From: Gammaproteobacteria bacterium
GTDB taxonomy: Bacteria > Pseudomonadota > Gammaproteobacteria > Burkholderiales > Rhodocyclaceae
Length of the DNA stretch: 64,000 bases
Reading direction: 5' to 3'
Assembly: GCA_018819515.1 (NCBI GenBank)
Contig: JAHJPX010000014.1
Location: forward strand, 62,001 to 126,000
Shown: positions 21,472-31,203 of the stretch, one piece after another
Numbering within the stretch: position 1 is the first letter of the stretch
Layout of the letters: every line of letters begins with the position of its first letter
Position numbers and translations under genes: made by a program
The notes under the pieces: generated by a model
Seen by the model: only the letters and a program-made list of their open reading frames with translations
Databases searched by the model: none
Told to the model about the DNA's origin: nothing

Positions 21472-22500
21472 ATGAACATGAAGCAACTCGGTATCGCGAC
21501 GTTCAATCTCTACAACTTCAACAAGCCCGGCCTGCCGATCTACACCGACACGAACGGCTGGAGCGACGACGAGTACCAGCTCAAAGTCCGCTGGACGGCG
21601 CACCAGATCCAGCTCCAGCGGCCGGACGTGTTCGGCTTCCAGGAACTCTGGCACGCCGATGCGCTCCTGGAGGCGCTCGCCGACTCCGGCGTGGCCGGCG
21701 ACTACGACCTGCTGGCGCCACCGGATGCCACCGGCGGCCACATCGTCTGCGCGGCGCTGGTGCGCAAGGGGCTACTGGAAGGCGCGCCCGAGTGGATCGC
21801 CGACTTTCCCGCCGGCTTCGTGCTGCGCTCGTCGGGCGACGACCCGCAGACGCCGGCCGTCGAGGTTAACATCGACGGCTTTTCGCGGCCGGTGCTGCAC
21901 TTCACGATCCGCCCGCGCGACGACCAGTCGCCCGTGCATGTCTTCGTCTGCCACCTGAAGTCGAAGGCGCCGACCCGGCTCGACAAGGAAGACTGGTACA
22001 AGGCCGACAAGGCCACCTATTCCAAGCACGCCACTGCGCTCGGCTCGGCCGTGGCGACGATCCGCCGCACCGCCGAAGCCGCTGCGCTGCGCTTCCACCT
22101 GACCGAAATGATGAAGGGCAACGACACGCCGGTGATCGTGCTCGGCGACCTCAACGACGGCCAGCACAGCAACACCCTCAACATCGTCACCGAACAGCCG
22201 CGCTACCTGATGGGCGACGCCAGGGGCGGCGGCGACGTTGCGCTCTATACCGCGCAGACGCTACAGGAGTTCCGCGACACGCGCGACGTCTATTACACGC
22301 ACGTACACCAGGGCATGCGCGAATCGCTCGACCACATCCTCGTCAGCCGCGAGTTCTACGACCACAGCACCGACCGCATCTGGCTGTTCGACGGCATGAC
22401 GGTCAATAACGATCACCTGAACTTCGACGACCACAAGGCCGACGGCACCAACGACCACGGCATCATCCGCGCCGTGTTCAAGTACAAGCCGGCGTCCTGA
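21472..22500 (+). CDS. Endonuclease/exonuclease/phosphatase-fold hydrolase
   Basis: The 342-residue protein has the EEP-superfamily motifs: IATFNLYNF at the start, QRPDVFGFQELW (metal-binding Glu), VFVCHLKSK, the catalytic GDLNDGQ pair and a terminal TNDHGIIRAVF with the catalytic Asp-His. A GGAGGTG ribosome site lies 7 nt before the ATG at 21472. EEP proteins include nucleases, phosphodiesterases and sphingomyelinases; no signal peptide is visible, so an intracellular enzyme is likely. The gene is flanked by inverted long copies of the dispersed repeat (21308 and 22513). Confidence 0.85.
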   Translation: MNMKQLGIATFNLYNFNKPGLPIYTDTNGWSDDEYQLKVRWTAHQIQLQRPDVFGFQELWHADALLEALADSGVAGDYDLLAPPDATGGHIVCAALVRKGLLEGAPEWIADFPAGFVLRSSGDDPQTPAVEVNIDGFSRPVLHFTIRPRDDQSPVHVFVCHLKSKAPTRLDKEDWYKADKATYSKHATALGSAVATIRRTAEAAALRFHLTEMMKGNDTPVIVLGDLNDGQHSNTLNIVTEQPRYLMGDARGGGDVALYTAQTLQEFRDTRDVYYTHVHQGMRESLDHILVSREFYDHSTDRIWLFDGMTVNNDHLNFDDHKADGTNDHGIIRAVFKYKPAS

Positions 22501-22512
22501 ATCCGGTCCGCT

Positions 22513-22612
22513 GGCGGCGTATCGCGACGGCTGACCAGCCCGAAGGGCGCAGGACACCGCGAAGCGGTGGTCCCGAGCAACGCGAGGGATGGAGCGCAGC
22601 TCCACACTTTTC
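22513..22612 (-). repeat. Dispersed repeat, long composite form, inverted
   Basis: Long-form copy in the opposite orientation to the one at 21308, starting 12 nt after the hydrolase stop. Together the two copies bracket the hydrolase gene as inverted repeats about 1.1 kb apart. Confidence 0.85.
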
Positions 22613-22643
22613 TTCCGGAGACAGCGTCGCCGCCGGCTGCCGC

Positions 22644-25166
22644 TCAGGCAGCGACGGCGCGCCAATGGCTGGCGTCGAGTTCGTCAACGCTCATCGCCTT
22701 CGCATACAGCCAGCCCTGATGCACCGTGCAACGGCGCGCGGCGAGGAATTCTGCCTGGCCTTCCGTCTCGACGCCCTCGGCAACGACGTTGATTCCCAGT
22801 GTCGCCGCCAGCTCGACGATACTGCCCACGATAGCGCCATCCTGCACGTCGTCGGGCAGGTCGAGGATGAAGCTGCGGTCGAGCTTCAGCTTGTCCAGCG
22901 GCAGCATCTTCAGATACGCCAGCGAAGAATGGCCGGTGCCGAAATCGTCCAGCGCCGTCCGATGCCCGCGGCTGCGCAGCACGTGGAGCGTCGCAATGGC
23001 CTGCGCGGGAAATTCCATGACCGCCGTTTCAGTGATTTCCAGTTCGATCAGTTCGGGCGACACGCCGGCTTCCCGCACGATGGTTTCGACGCGCTCGGCC
23101 AGGGGATAGTGGCGGAACTGCTGGGCCGAGAGATTGACCGCGATCGGCAGCGGACGACCCGCGGCAGCCCAGGCTGCCGCCTGTCGGCAGGCGGCGCGCA
23201 GCACCCACTCGCCCAGCGGGACCATCAGCCCGGTCGCCTCCGCCGCAGGCACGAAACGGGCGGGCGAGACGTTGCCAAGGAACTCGTCATGCCAGCGCAA
23301 CAGCGCCTCGACGGCGACCAGGCGCCGGCTGCGGGAATCGATCTGCGGCTGGTAATGCAGCACCAGCCGGTCGTGCTCGATGGCCTCGCGCAAGCGCGCC
23401 ATCAGGCGGATGTCGTCGCGTACCAACGGGTCCATTTCCGGTGCGAAGGCCCGGTAGGTGCCCCGCCCCGCCGCCTTGGCGTTGTACATCGCGCTGTCGG
23501 CAAAGCGCAGCAGCGTGCCGGCGTCGCGACAGTCGCGCGGCCACGAACTGACACCCGCGCTGGCGTTGAGGTAGACCGGATGGTCGGCCACCGCCACCGG
23601 CTCCCGGCAGGCCGTCACCAGCAGATTGGCGAGCTTGCTCGCGCCCGGGTGGTCGACGCCGGGTATCAGCACGCCGAACTCGTCGCCGCCCAGCCGCGCC
23701 AGCGTGGCGTCCTTCGGCAACAGCCGTCCGAGTCTGAGGGCGATTTCGCCGAGCACCTGGTCGCCGATGCCGTGCCCCAGCGTGTCGTTGACCATGCGGA
23801 AGTTGTCGAGATCGATCAGGACCACACCGCCCGAGGAGTGGGATGCGGTCGCCTCCTCCACCATGCCGACGAAAGCGGCCCGGTTGGGCAGACCGGTCAG
23901 TTCGTCGAAATTGGCGCGCCGGTGAAGTTCATCCGCGCGCCGCTGGAGTTCCACTTCCTGGCGGCGCTTCTCCGAGATGTCGCGGACGAAGACCACGAAC
24001 AGTCCTTCCTTCACGGCCGGCGGCTGTACGCTCACTTCGACCGGAAACTCGCTGCCGTCGGCCCGGTGGCCAACCAGCCCCCGGGAAAGCAGCATCGGCT
24101 GCGGCTCCCTGGCGTATGTTTCGCGGCGCAGGCGATGCATGTCGCGCAGGTGTTTCGGCAGCAGGACCTCGACGGGGTGGCCGATCACCGCATCCGGCGC
24201 GTGGCCGAACAGCGTTTCGATCATCGGGTTGACGAAGCGGATCACGCCCTCGCCATCGACCCCGATCACGCCTTCCGGCGCGCCATCGACGATCTGGCGC
24301 AGCCGCGCCTCGCGCTCCGCGAGGTCGGCCTGGGCAGTAGCCAGCGCCACCACGGGGCGGAGCAGGCCCTGGACGACCGCGATCCGGTACAGAAAATAGA
24401 ACGCCGCCAGCTTGTACACGTGCCCCACCGCATTGGCGGCGTCGTCCGGCCGGGTGTAGACCGTGAAGCACAACTCGCTGGCGATCATCAGCAACGGGAC
24501 CGCCACCAGCGTTCGCCGATAGGAGGGCGCCACGCGCAGACGGGCTGCCGCAACCGCCCCGGCGACGAGCAACGCCACTACGCCCGATTCGAGGCCGATC
24601 TTGAGGCCGGTCAACCCGACGCCCGGCACGAACATGGGGGGAAACGCATCGACGAACACGAAGCCCGCCAGTGCAACCACAGCCACCCAGGCGAGTGCCG
24701 CGGCGAGCAATGTGCGCCACTCCGGACGATCCACCCAGCGCTTCGGCCAGGTCAGCCAGGCGAGCAGGCCGACGGCCTCGGCGTAGCGGGCACCAAGCCA
24801 GAACACGATCGTCTTCTCCGGCGTATTGTCGGTGATGAACGGCGGCATGCCCGGGTAGGACAGCGTGTGCAGCAGGTCGAGCAGCGCGACGGCAAGGAAG
24901 GCGCAGGCGAGGATGTAGTTCGCGGCCGGCCGCCGGTCGGCCATGCCGTAGTGCCCGACGTTGAAGATCAGCACCGCCGTGATGATGGCAATCAACTCGG
25001 CCGCGGTGTGGAATCCGATGTAGGAATGCGCGAGGTCAAATGTTGCCGGCAGTGGCAGCCAGGCAAGGAACGGCAGACTGGCGATCGCCAGCGCGGCGAA
25101 CACAAGTGGACGGCGGTCTTCGTCCGCCAAAGCGACGGGCAGCCTCTCAGCCCAGCCAATTGTCAT
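22644..25166 (-). CDS. Membrane GGDEF-EAL protein with MASE3 and PAS domains
   Basis: The 840-residue protein begins with a membrane domain of about seven or eight helices containing the MASE3 pattern (YIGFHTAAELIAIITAVLIF; ACAFLAVALLDLLHTLSYPGM). A PAS domain follows at about 285-400 (LRQIVDGAPEGVIGVDGEG), then GGDEF at about 420-580 with an intact LGGDEFG loop, and EAL at about 590-835 with intact VEALLRW, NLSAQQF, ELEITE and DDFGTG motifs. Both c-di-GMP synthesis and hydrolysis residues are present. A GGAGTGAATC site precedes the ATG. Confidence 0.93.
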   Translation of the reverse strand: MTIGWAERLPVALADEDRRPLVFAALAIASLPFLAWLPLPATFDLAHSYIGFHTAAELIAIITAVLIFNVGHYGMADRRPAANYILACAFLAVALLDLLHTLSYPGMPPFITDNTPEKTIVFWLGARYAEAVGLLAWLTWPKRWVDRPEWRTLLAAALAWVAVVALAGFVFVDAFPPMFVPGVGLTGLKIGLESGVVALLVAGAVAAARLRVAPSYRRTLVAVPLLMIASELCFTVYTRPDDAANAVGHVYKLAAFYFLYRIAVVQGLLRPVVALATAQADLAEREARLRQIVDGAPEGVIGVDGEGVIRFVNPMIETLFGHAPDAVIGHPVEVLLPKHLRDMHRLRRETYAREPQPMLLSRGLVGHRADGSEFPVEVSVQPPAVKEGLFVVFVRDISEKRRQEVELQRRADELHRRANFDELTGLPNRAAFVGMVEEATASHSSGGVVLIDLDNFRMVNDTLGHGIGDQVLGEIALRLGRLLPKDATLARLGGDEFGVLIPGVDHPGASKLANLLVTACREPVAVADHPVYLNASAGVSSWPRDCRDAGTLLRFADSAMYNAKAAGRGTYRAFAPEMDPLVRDDIRLMARLREAIEHDRLVLHYQPQIDSRSRRLVAVEALLRWHDEFLGNVSPARFVPAAEATGLMVPLGEWVLRAACRQAAAWAAAGRPLPIAVNLSAQQFRHYPLAERVETIVREAGVSPELIELEITETAVMEFPAQAIATLHVLRSRGHRTALDDFGTGHSSLAYLKMLPLDKLKLDRSFILDLPDDVQDGAIVGSIVELAATLGINVVAEGVETEGQAEFLAARRCTVHQGWLYAKAMSVDELDASHWRAVAA

Positions 25167-25383
25167 GATTCACTCCGAAATCCCCTACCGGCATGGTAGC
25201 AAATGCCGGCGGTATACGCGACCACGGGCGACGCCGCGGCGTTCGGCCGCAGCGGCGTTGCTGCAGCGCAACTTATCCGGCGCATACCGTCACGCCGGAT
25301 TCCCGAGGCCGAACTATGGGCGTCACATCGGGTCTGAACGAGACAAGGACTCCTGTCCCGTGTCCATGCCAAAGGAGGGTGTG

Positions 25384-25599
25384 ATGAAAATCAATCTCGG
25401 AACCACGGATCGGATCATCCGCGCAATTCTCGGGGCCGCGCTGGTCGGCGCGACACTTGCCGGCTGGATCGGCGTCTGGGGATGGATCGGCGTCGTGTTG
25501 CTCGCCACCGCCGCCGTCAGCTTCTGCCCCGCGTACGCTTTGCTGGGCATGAGGACGTGTCCCGCGCCGCCGCCGGACTCCGGCTCCGGCGCCGCATAA
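25384..25599 (+). CDS. DUF2892 family small membrane protein
   Basis: The 71-residue protein has the DUF2892 (YgaP-like transmembrane) pattern: MKINLGTTDRIIRAILGAAL, a second helix, and FCPAYALLGMRTCP. It is a two-helix inner-membrane protein of unknown function. A strong GGAGG lies 7 nt before the ATG at 25384. The 217 nt upstream to the GGDEF-EAL gene are the divergent promoter region and hold no other recognisable feature. Confidence 0.9.
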   Translation: MKINLGTTDRIIRAILGAALVGATLAGWIGVWGWIGVVLLATAAVSFCPAYALLGMRTCPAPPPDSGSGAA

Positions 25600-25671
25600 G
25601 AAAGATCGTCGACCCATGGCCGCCTGCCGGCAACGGAGTCGACATTCGACAGGCGCAGCCAGGGAGGGGCC

Positions 25672-27057
25672 ATGAATCAGGCGGTCAGGCGGGAGCACGA
25701 TTCGCTCGGCGAGGTCGAGGTCGCCGCGGACGCCCTGTGGGGCGCGCAGACGCAACGCTCGCTCGAGCACTTTCGCATCTCGGACGAGCGCATGCCGCGG
25801 CCGCTGCTGCTGGCGCTGGCGCGGCTGAAGCGCATCTGCGCGCAGGTCAATGCCGAACTCGGCCTGATCGATCCGGGAATCGCGCGGGCGATCGCACAGG
25901 CGGCCGACGAGGTGCTGGCCGGCGGCCATGCCGACCAGTTCCCCCTCGTCGTGTGGCAGACCGGCTCCGGCACGCAGACCAACATGAACCTGAACGAGGT
26001 GCTGGCCAACCGCGCTTCGGAACTGCTCGGCGGAACACGCGGCACGGCGCGACTGGTGCATCCGAACGACCACGTCAACCTCGGTCAGTCGTCGAACGAC
26101 ATTTTTCCCAGCGCCATGCATCTCGCCGCGGCAAACGGCATCGTGCAGGACTTGCACCCGGCGCTGGACGCGCTGCGGACGACGCTGGCGCGAAAATCGA
26201 CGGCTTGCGCCGACATCGTCAAGATCGGCCGCACCCACCTGCAGGACGCAACGCCACTGACGCTGGGCCAGGAAATGTCGGGCTGGGTCGCCCAGCTCGA
26301 CCATGCCGAGGACGCGATCGTCGCCGCGCTGCCGGCGCTGCTCGAACTCGCCGTCGGCGGCACCGCCGTCGGCACCGGCCTCAACACCCATCCGCAATTC
26401 GGCGAACGGGTCGCCGCCCGGCTCGCCGAGGAGACCGCCCTGCCGTATCGCGTTGCGCCCAACCGCTACGCGGCGCTGGCGGCGCACGAGCCGCTGGTGA
26501 CCGCCCACGGCGCGCTGAAGGCGCTGGCCACGGCGCTGATGAAGATCGCCAACGACGTGCGCTGGCTGGCCTCCGGCCCGCGCTGCGGACTGGGCGAACT
26601 GCGCATTCCCGAAAACGAGCCGGGCAGCTCCATCATGCCCGGCAAGGTGAACCCGACGCAGTGCGAGGCGCTGACCATGGTCTGCTGCCAGGTGCTGGGC
26701 AACGACGTCGCGCTCGGCTTCGGCGCCGCCTCCGGCAACTTCGAACTCAACGTCTACAAGCCGCTCATCATCCACAACTTCATGCAGAGTCTGCGCCTGC
26801 TCACCGACGCCATGGCCAGCTTCGACGAGCACTGCGCGCGCGGCATCGAGCCGGACCGCGAGCGCATCGCCGAACTGCTGGCCAATTCGCTGATGCTCGT
26901 CACCGCGCTCAGTCCGCACATCGGCTACGACGCCGCCGCCCGCATCGCCCGCCACGCCCATTCCCATGGCACCTCGCTGCGCGACGCGGCGCTGGCGCTG
27001 GACCTGATCAGTGGCGAACAATTCGACGACTGGGTGAAGCCCGAGCGCATGGTCTGA
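25672..27057 (+). CDS. fumC: Class II fumarate hydratase
   Basis: The 461-residue protein has the fumarase/aspartase superfamily signature SSIMPGKVNPTQ near residue 318, along with the GSGTQTNMNLNEV and HPNDHVNLGQSSND segments. The TQCEAL after the signature and the overall form fit fumarase C rather than aspartase (compare the AspA-like gene at 42671, which has NPIIPEV). It interconverts fumarate and malate in the TCA cycle. An AGGGAGGGGCC site precedes the ATG. The small DUF2789 gene follows 20 nt later, probably in the same transcript. Confidence 0.95.
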   Translation: MNQAVRREHDSLGEVEVAADALWGAQTQRSLEHFRISDERMPRPLLLALARLKRICAQVNAELGLIDPGIARAIAQAADEVLAGGHADQFPLVVWQTGSGTQTNMNLNEVLANRASELLGGTRGTARLVHPNDHVNLGQSSNDIFPSAMHLAAANGIVQDLHPALDALRTTLARKSTACADIVKIGRTHLQDATPLTLGQEMSGWVAQLDHAEDAIVAALPALLELAVGGTAVGTGLNTHPQFGERVAARLAEETALPYRVAPNRYAALAAHEPLVTAHGALKALATALMKIANDVRWLASGPRCGLGELRIPENEPGSSIMPGKVNPTQCEALTMVCCQVLGNDVALGFGAASGNFELNVYKPLIIHNFMQSLRLLTDAMASFDEHCARGIEPDRERIAELLANSLMLVTALSPHIGYDAAARIARHAHSHGTSLRDAALALDLISGEQFDDWVKPERMV

Positions 27058-27077
27058 CCGACCGGAAAGGAGCGCAC

Positions 27078-27317
27078 ATGGAACAGCAACGCCACGACCT
27101 CGCCGCCCTGTTCGCCCAGCTCGGCCTGCCCGCGGATGCGGCCAGCGTCGAAGCCTTCATCACCGGGCACAGGCCGCTGGCGCCCGACACGTCGCTCGCC
27201 GAAGCGCCGTTCTGGACGCCCGCGCAGGCCGCCTTCCTCGCCGAGGAACTGCAGGCCGACGCCGACTGGACGGCGGTCATCGACGAACTCGACGTGGAAC
27301 TGCGCCGGTCGCGCTGA
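27078..27317 (+). CDS. DUF2789 family small protein
   Basis: The 79-residue acidic protein has the DUF2789 pattern: DLAALFAQLGLPADAASVEAFI, then APFWTPAQAAFLAEELQADADW. Its function is unknown. A GGAAAGGAG site lies 6 nt before the ATG at 27078. It probably shares a transcript with fumC, and the dispersed repeat begins 13 nt after its stop. Confidence 0.85.
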   Translation: MEQQRHDLAALFAQLGLPADAASVEAFITGHRPLAPDTSLAEAPFWTPAQAAFLAEELQADADWTAVIDELDVELRRSR

Positions 27318-27330
27318 AGGCCAGCGGAGG

Positions 27331-27355
27331 TGGCGTACCGCCACGGCTGACTTTT
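27331..27355 (-). repeat. Dispersed palindromic repeat, short form, inverted
   Basis: Inverted copy just downstream of the DUF2789 stop codon. Confidence 0.85.
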
Positions 27356-27460
27356 GTTCGGTGACCACAATGTGCCGAAAGTCGATTGTGGAAAAGCTGG
27401 ATGCACGTTCACACCTTCGTCGCTGACGACGAACGATTCGTGTCCGGTCCGCGGGTTGGC

Positions 27461-27480
27461 GCTGCGGAACGCTCCGCAGC
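27461..27480. terminator. Perfect 8-bp stem-loop
   Basis: GCTGCGGA and TCCGCAGC pair around an ACGC loop, followed by TTCATAATTT. It sits between fumC-DUF2789 and phzF and may be a terminator of the first transcript; the A+T tail is short. Confidence 0.4.
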
Positions 27481-27525
27481 GTTCATAATTTGGCGAGCAG
27501 GCCAATCACATCAGGAATCCGCACA

Positions 27526-28311
27526 ATGAGGCTCAGGCAGTATCAGGTCGATGCATTCGCAACGCGCGTTTTCGAGGGCAACCCCGCCGCCGTGTGCCCT
27601 CTGGAAACCTGGCTGGACGACGCCTTGCTCCAGGCAATCGCCAACGAAAACAACCTTTCCGAGACCGCCTTTTTCGTCCCCACCGAACGGGGTTTCCATC
27701 TCCGCTGGTTTACACCCGTATCGGAAGTCGACCTCTGCGGGCATGCAACGCTGGCCACGGCCCACATCCTGTTCGAGGAACTCGGGTATGCCGGGAAGCG
27801 GATAAGTTTTGAAACCCAAAGCGGCGACCTCGTCGTCGAGGCGAACGGAGGACTGCTGGCGATGGACTTCCCCGCGCGCCCGCCCGCACCGTGTCCGATT
27901 CCCGATCGCCTGGCGGAAGCGCTCGGCCGTGTGCCCCTGGAGGTATGGGCGGCGAACGACTACCTGGCCGTTTTCGAGAATGAGGAAATCATTCGTGCCA
28001 TCGCGCCCGATTTCGCGAAACTCGCGGAATTGAACCTGCGCGGCGTCATCGTCACCGCCCCGGGGCAGGATGTCGATTTCGTCAGCCGCTTCTTCGCGCC
28101 GAAGATCGGCATTCCGGAAGACCCGGTAACCGGCGCCGCCCACTGCGAACTGACACCCTACTGGGCGCAACGACTCGGGAAAGACACTTTCGAGGCAAGG
28201 CAGGTCTCCGCCAGGGGAGGAAGCCTGTCGTGCCGACTACAGGGAAACCGTGTGATCATCGCCGGAAAGGCGGTCACGTTCATGGTCGCTGAAATCGACT
28301 TGGGCAATTAG
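27526..28311 (+). CDS. PhzF family isomerase/epimerase-fold protein
   Basis: The 261-residue protein matches PhzF: YQVDAFATRVFEGNPAAVCPL at the start, NENNLSETAFF with the catalytic Glu, RWFTPVSEVDLCGHATLATAH, and the mirror-image second half with DFVSRFFAPKIGIPEDPVTGAAHCEL. The family includes phenazine-pathway isomerases, but most members act on unknown small molecules. No phenazine genes are nearby. The base use looks slightly less GC-rich than in the neighbouring fumC. Confidence 0.9.
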   Translation: MRLRQYQVDAFATRVFEGNPAAVCPLETWLDDALLQAIANENNLSETAFFVPTERGFHLRWFTPVSEVDLCGHATLATAHILFEELGYAGKRISFETQSGDLVVEANGGLLAMDFPARPPAPCPIPDRLAEALGRVPLEVWAANDYLAVFENEEIIRAIAPDFAKLAELNLRGVIVTAPGQDVDFVSRFFAPKIGIPEDPVTGAAHCELTPYWAQRLGKDTFEARQVSARGGSLSCRLQGNRVIIAGKAVTFMVAEIDLGN

Positions 28312-28401
28312 CGAAAGAAATTTCCGCGAGCGCCGTCCGAGCCAAAGCCAACATCCGTCTGCCGGAAAACAAGAGGTGGCGCTTGGGCAACCTCGACCGC
28401 T

Positions 28402-28429
28402 GGAAGAGTCAGCCGTGGCGGCACGCCGC
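28402..28429 (+). repeat. Dispersed palindromic repeat, short form
   Basis: Variant head (GAAGAGTCAGCC). It lies in the 167-nt gap between phzF and the next small gene. Confidence 0.8.
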
Positions 28430-28478
28430 GGCGGACACCTGCGATAATGGCGCCATCGTCGAGAAGGAATTCGCAAGC

Positions 28479-28919
28479 ATGAAACTGCGTGGAATACCGA
28501 AACTGCCCGTTTGGCAATGGCTCGTCATTGCCGTGGTGCTGGCGTTCGCCGTCGACTGGCTGGTGCAGCGGCCCGACAGCCGCGCTCGCGAGATCAACGC
28601 CGTCATCGCGGCGGAAGGCAGCGAGGCGCTGCACAACTACCCCTATCAGTTCCGCGTCCTGCGCGTCAGCGGCAAGACCGCCGTGCTGTCGACGCCGCGC
28701 AACGTCAGCGTGCCGGCTTTCCGCTTCCTCGGCGCGATCCATCCCGAAATCGATACACTGGATGCGAACAATCCCGCCTTCGTCGCGGTCGAGAAGGAAC
28801 TGGCCGCCGTGCAAAGCGAAGCGCTGAAGCTCGTCATGTCGCAGCCGGACATCGAGCGGGTGCAGTGGGAGCTCGACAAGACCTGGCTCGCCAATCACGG
28901 CATCGACGTGCCGGATTGA
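28479..28919 (+). CDS. Small membrane-anchored protein of unknown function
   Basis: The 146-residue protein starts with a basic residue cluster and one helix (WQWLVIAVVLAFAVDWLV) and then an extracytoplasmic domain with mixed alpha/beta character (YPYQFRVLRVSGKTAVLSTPRNV). I do not recognise a family. The start is the ATG at 28479 with a GAGAAGGA site 11 nt upstream. It is transcribed in the same direction as the beta-helix lipoprotein that follows after 128 nt. Confidence 0.65.
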   Translation: MKLRGIPKLPVWQWLVIAVVLAFAVDWLVQRPDSRAREINAVIAAEGSEALHNYPYQFRVLRVSGKTAVLSTPRNVSVPAFRFLGAIHPEIDTLDANNPAFVAVEKELAAVQSEALKLVMSQPDIERVQWELDKTWLANHGIDVPD

Positions 28920-29047
28920 CCTCTCCGGCTCGGGTGGCCACGCGCCAGCCGGCCGGACTGTCGGGGAATGGCGGCAGTAGCACGCCATAGCCATCGCGGT
29001 GATAGGGTCTGACCTTCAACGTTTTATTCACGTGGGAAGGGCTGGCG

Positions 29048-31168
29048 ATGTCGAACGGATGGGGGAGCGGTTCGCGGTCTTCTTGGCTTGTCGCAGCGGC
29101 ATTGCTCGCGGCTGTCGCGCTCGCCAACTGTGGCGGCGGCGGTAGCAGTCCGGGAACGGGCCCGGGCGATTCCACCACCTACACGATCACGGCCACCGCG
29201 GGCAGCCACGGCACCATCACCCCCGCCGGCGCCACCACGGTCGCCCAGGGCGGAGCGCAGAGCTACAGCATCGTCCCCGATACCGGCTACACCTTCGAAA
29301 CACTTGTCGTCGATGGCGCATCGGTGGCGACCGTTTCCGCCTACACTTTCTCGAACGTCCAGGCCGACCACACCATCGCCGCGACCTTCGTCACCGCGCC
29401 GGCCGGCAACAATATCGTGCCGTCGCTGGTCCCGGCGCGCACGTCCGGCGTGGCGCCGCTATCGGTGTTCTTCGACGCTTCCGGCACGACCGACGCCGGC
29501 GTCTCGCGGCCGTTCCATGAACTCGAATACACCTGGAGCTTCGGCGACACCAATGCCGGCACCTGGAGCTATGGCACTAGAGTCGGCGCGAGCAAGAACG
29601 CAGCGACCGGGCCGGTCGCCGCCCACGTTTTCGAAACGCCCGGCACCTACACGGTTTCCCTGACCGTTTTCGACGGCACCTACTCGGCCACCACCAGCAC
29701 GACGATCACGGTGCTGGACCCCGAGGTGGTGTTCGCCGGCGCCAATACGGTCTGCTTTTCCACTTCGGCCAACTACGCCGGCTGCCCGGCCGGCGCGACG
29801 CAAGTGCAGTCCTCCGACTTCGACGCCGCGATCAATACCCACCACAACACCAACCGCCGGCTGCTGTTCCGCCGCGGCGAAACCTTTACCGCCTCGGCGT
29901 CGGGCACGATCGACAAGACCGGGCCGGGCATCATCGGCGCCTACGGGTCCGGCACGGCGCGACCGATCGCCAAGATCGTGGCGGGCGGCGCGTTTCCGAT
30001 CATTCAGCTTTCCGGGCCCGCGACGCCGGGCATCGGCGACTGGCGGGTGATGGATTTCGAGATCGACGGCAGTTCGGTCCTGAGTTCCGACGTTTCAGGC
30101 ATCGGCGCCTTCGGCGGCTTCAACCAGTTCCTGGGGCTGCGGCTGAACATTCACGACATCTGGCGTGGCGTCGCCGCCGGGACATCGATTCTGGACTGGT
30201 GGAACAACAACGGCAGTCCCGGCCATACGATCTTCGACCAGTGGGCGGTGGTCGATTCGACCATCACCGCGCTTCCCGGCTGCAACAGCCCCGGCAACTA
30301 CAACTGTGATTGGCGCATCCTTCTGGATGCCGCGCGCGTCAATATTCAGGGCAACTCCCTGGACAACCAGGATACCGGCGGCTCGCACGTCATCCGCAGC
30401 GGATACATCGGCAAGGGCGTCATCGCCAACAACACCCTGGCGCGCGCAGGCGACTTTCAGTTGGCGATCAAACTGCATGCGGCCGGCTGGGCTATCGCCG
30501 GCGTCGCCAACCCCGGCGGCGTCGGCACCTACACCGAGCAGGTCGTCATCGCCGACAACAAGATCATCGGCGGCATCAATCCCTGGACCATCAGCCTCGG
30601 GCCGCAGGACGAGATCAGCGACGAGCGCGCGCGGGACATCATCGTCGAACGCAACTGGTTCACCGCCGGCAGTGCGTCCCAGTTGCACATGCACATCAAT
30701 TCCTCGGAGACGACCATCCGCAACAACATTTGCGACCTGAGCGGCGGCGCGTACCACACCTGCGTCGGCGTCGACCGTTGGGGCATCACGCCGGCGCCGG
30801 TCAACGTCCGCGTCTACAACAACACAATGTACAGCGGTTCGACAGGCGACTTCGTCGGCGTTGAAATCGGCACGGCTACCGACACCATCGTTCGCAACAA
30901 CCTCGCCTCCGCACCCAACGCCACCGGCCCGGTGATGATCTCCGGTGCGGGCACCGGCCTCGTTCAGTCGAACAACCTCCTGAACAACACGCCATCCGCG
31001 TTGTTCGTCAGTGTGACGCCGTCGGCACCGGCAGACTTCAGGTTGCGGGCGTTGCCGAATCCGGCACGCGATACCGGTTTCGCCGCCGTGCCGGTGCTGT
31101 CGGATTTCTTCCTCACGCTCAGGCCGCAGAACGGCGCGATCGACATCGGGGCGGTCGAAGGCCCGTAG
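29048..31168 (+). CDS. Lipoprotein with bacterial-repeat, PKD and right-handed beta-helix regions
   Basis: The 706-residue protein has a lipoprotein signal (AAVALANC, Cys at about residue 28) followed by a Gly/Ser tether. Residues about 45-115 form a beta-rich bacterial repeat (SHGTITPAGATTVAQGGAQSYSI, then TGYTFETLVVDG). Residues about 125-225 look like a PKD domain (YTWSFGDTNAG; FETPGTYTVSLTVFDG). The rest is repetitive Asn-rich beta-helix sequence (NNTLARAG, NNMY-like turns), as in polysaccharide lyases and epimerases. A surface enzyme or binding protein for polysaccharide is likely; no catalytic residues can be named. It resembles the lipoprotein at 39670. Confidence 0.75.
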   Translation: MSNGWGSGSRSSWLVAAALLAAVALANCGGGGSSPGTGPGDSTTYTITATAGSHGTITPAGATTVAQGGAQSYSIVPDTGYTFETLVVDGASVATVSAYTFSNVQADHTIAATFVTAPAGNNIVPSLVPARTSGVAPLSVFFDASGTTDAGVSRPFHELEYTWSFGDTNAGTWSYGTRVGASKNAATGPVAAHVFETPGTYTVSLTVFDGTYSATTSTTITVLDPEVVFAGANTVCFSTSANYAGCPAGATQVQSSDFDAAINTHHNTNRRLLFRRGETFTASASGTIDKTGPGIIGAYGSGTARPIAKIVAGGAFPIIQLSGPATPGIGDWRVMDFEIDGSSVLSSDVSGIGAFGGFNQFLGLRLNIHDIWRGVAAGTSILDWWNNNGSPGHTIFDQWAVVDSTITALPGCNSPGNYNCDWRILLDAARVNIQGNSLDNQDTGGSHVIRSGYIGKGVIANNTLARAGDFQLAIKLHAAGWAIAGVANPGGVGTYTEQVVIADNKIIGGINPWTISLGPQDEISDERARDIIVERNWFTAGSASQLHMHINSSETTIRNNICDLSGGAYHTCVGVDRWGITPAPVNVRVYNNTMYSGSTGDFVGVEIGTATDTIVRNNLASAPNATGPVMISGAGTGLVQSNNLLNNTPSALFVSVTPSAPADFRLRALPNPARDTGFAAVPVLSDFFLTLRPQNGAIDIGAVEGP

Positions 31169-31176
31169 GGCAAAAG

Positions 31177-31203
31177 GAAAAAGTCAGCCGTGGCGGTACG
31201 CCG
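31177..31203 (+). repeat. Dispersed palindromic repeat, short form, overlapping a gene end
   Basis: Copy between convergent genes. The last six codons of the minus-strand RHH gene, including its stop, are read from the repeat. Confidence 0.85.
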
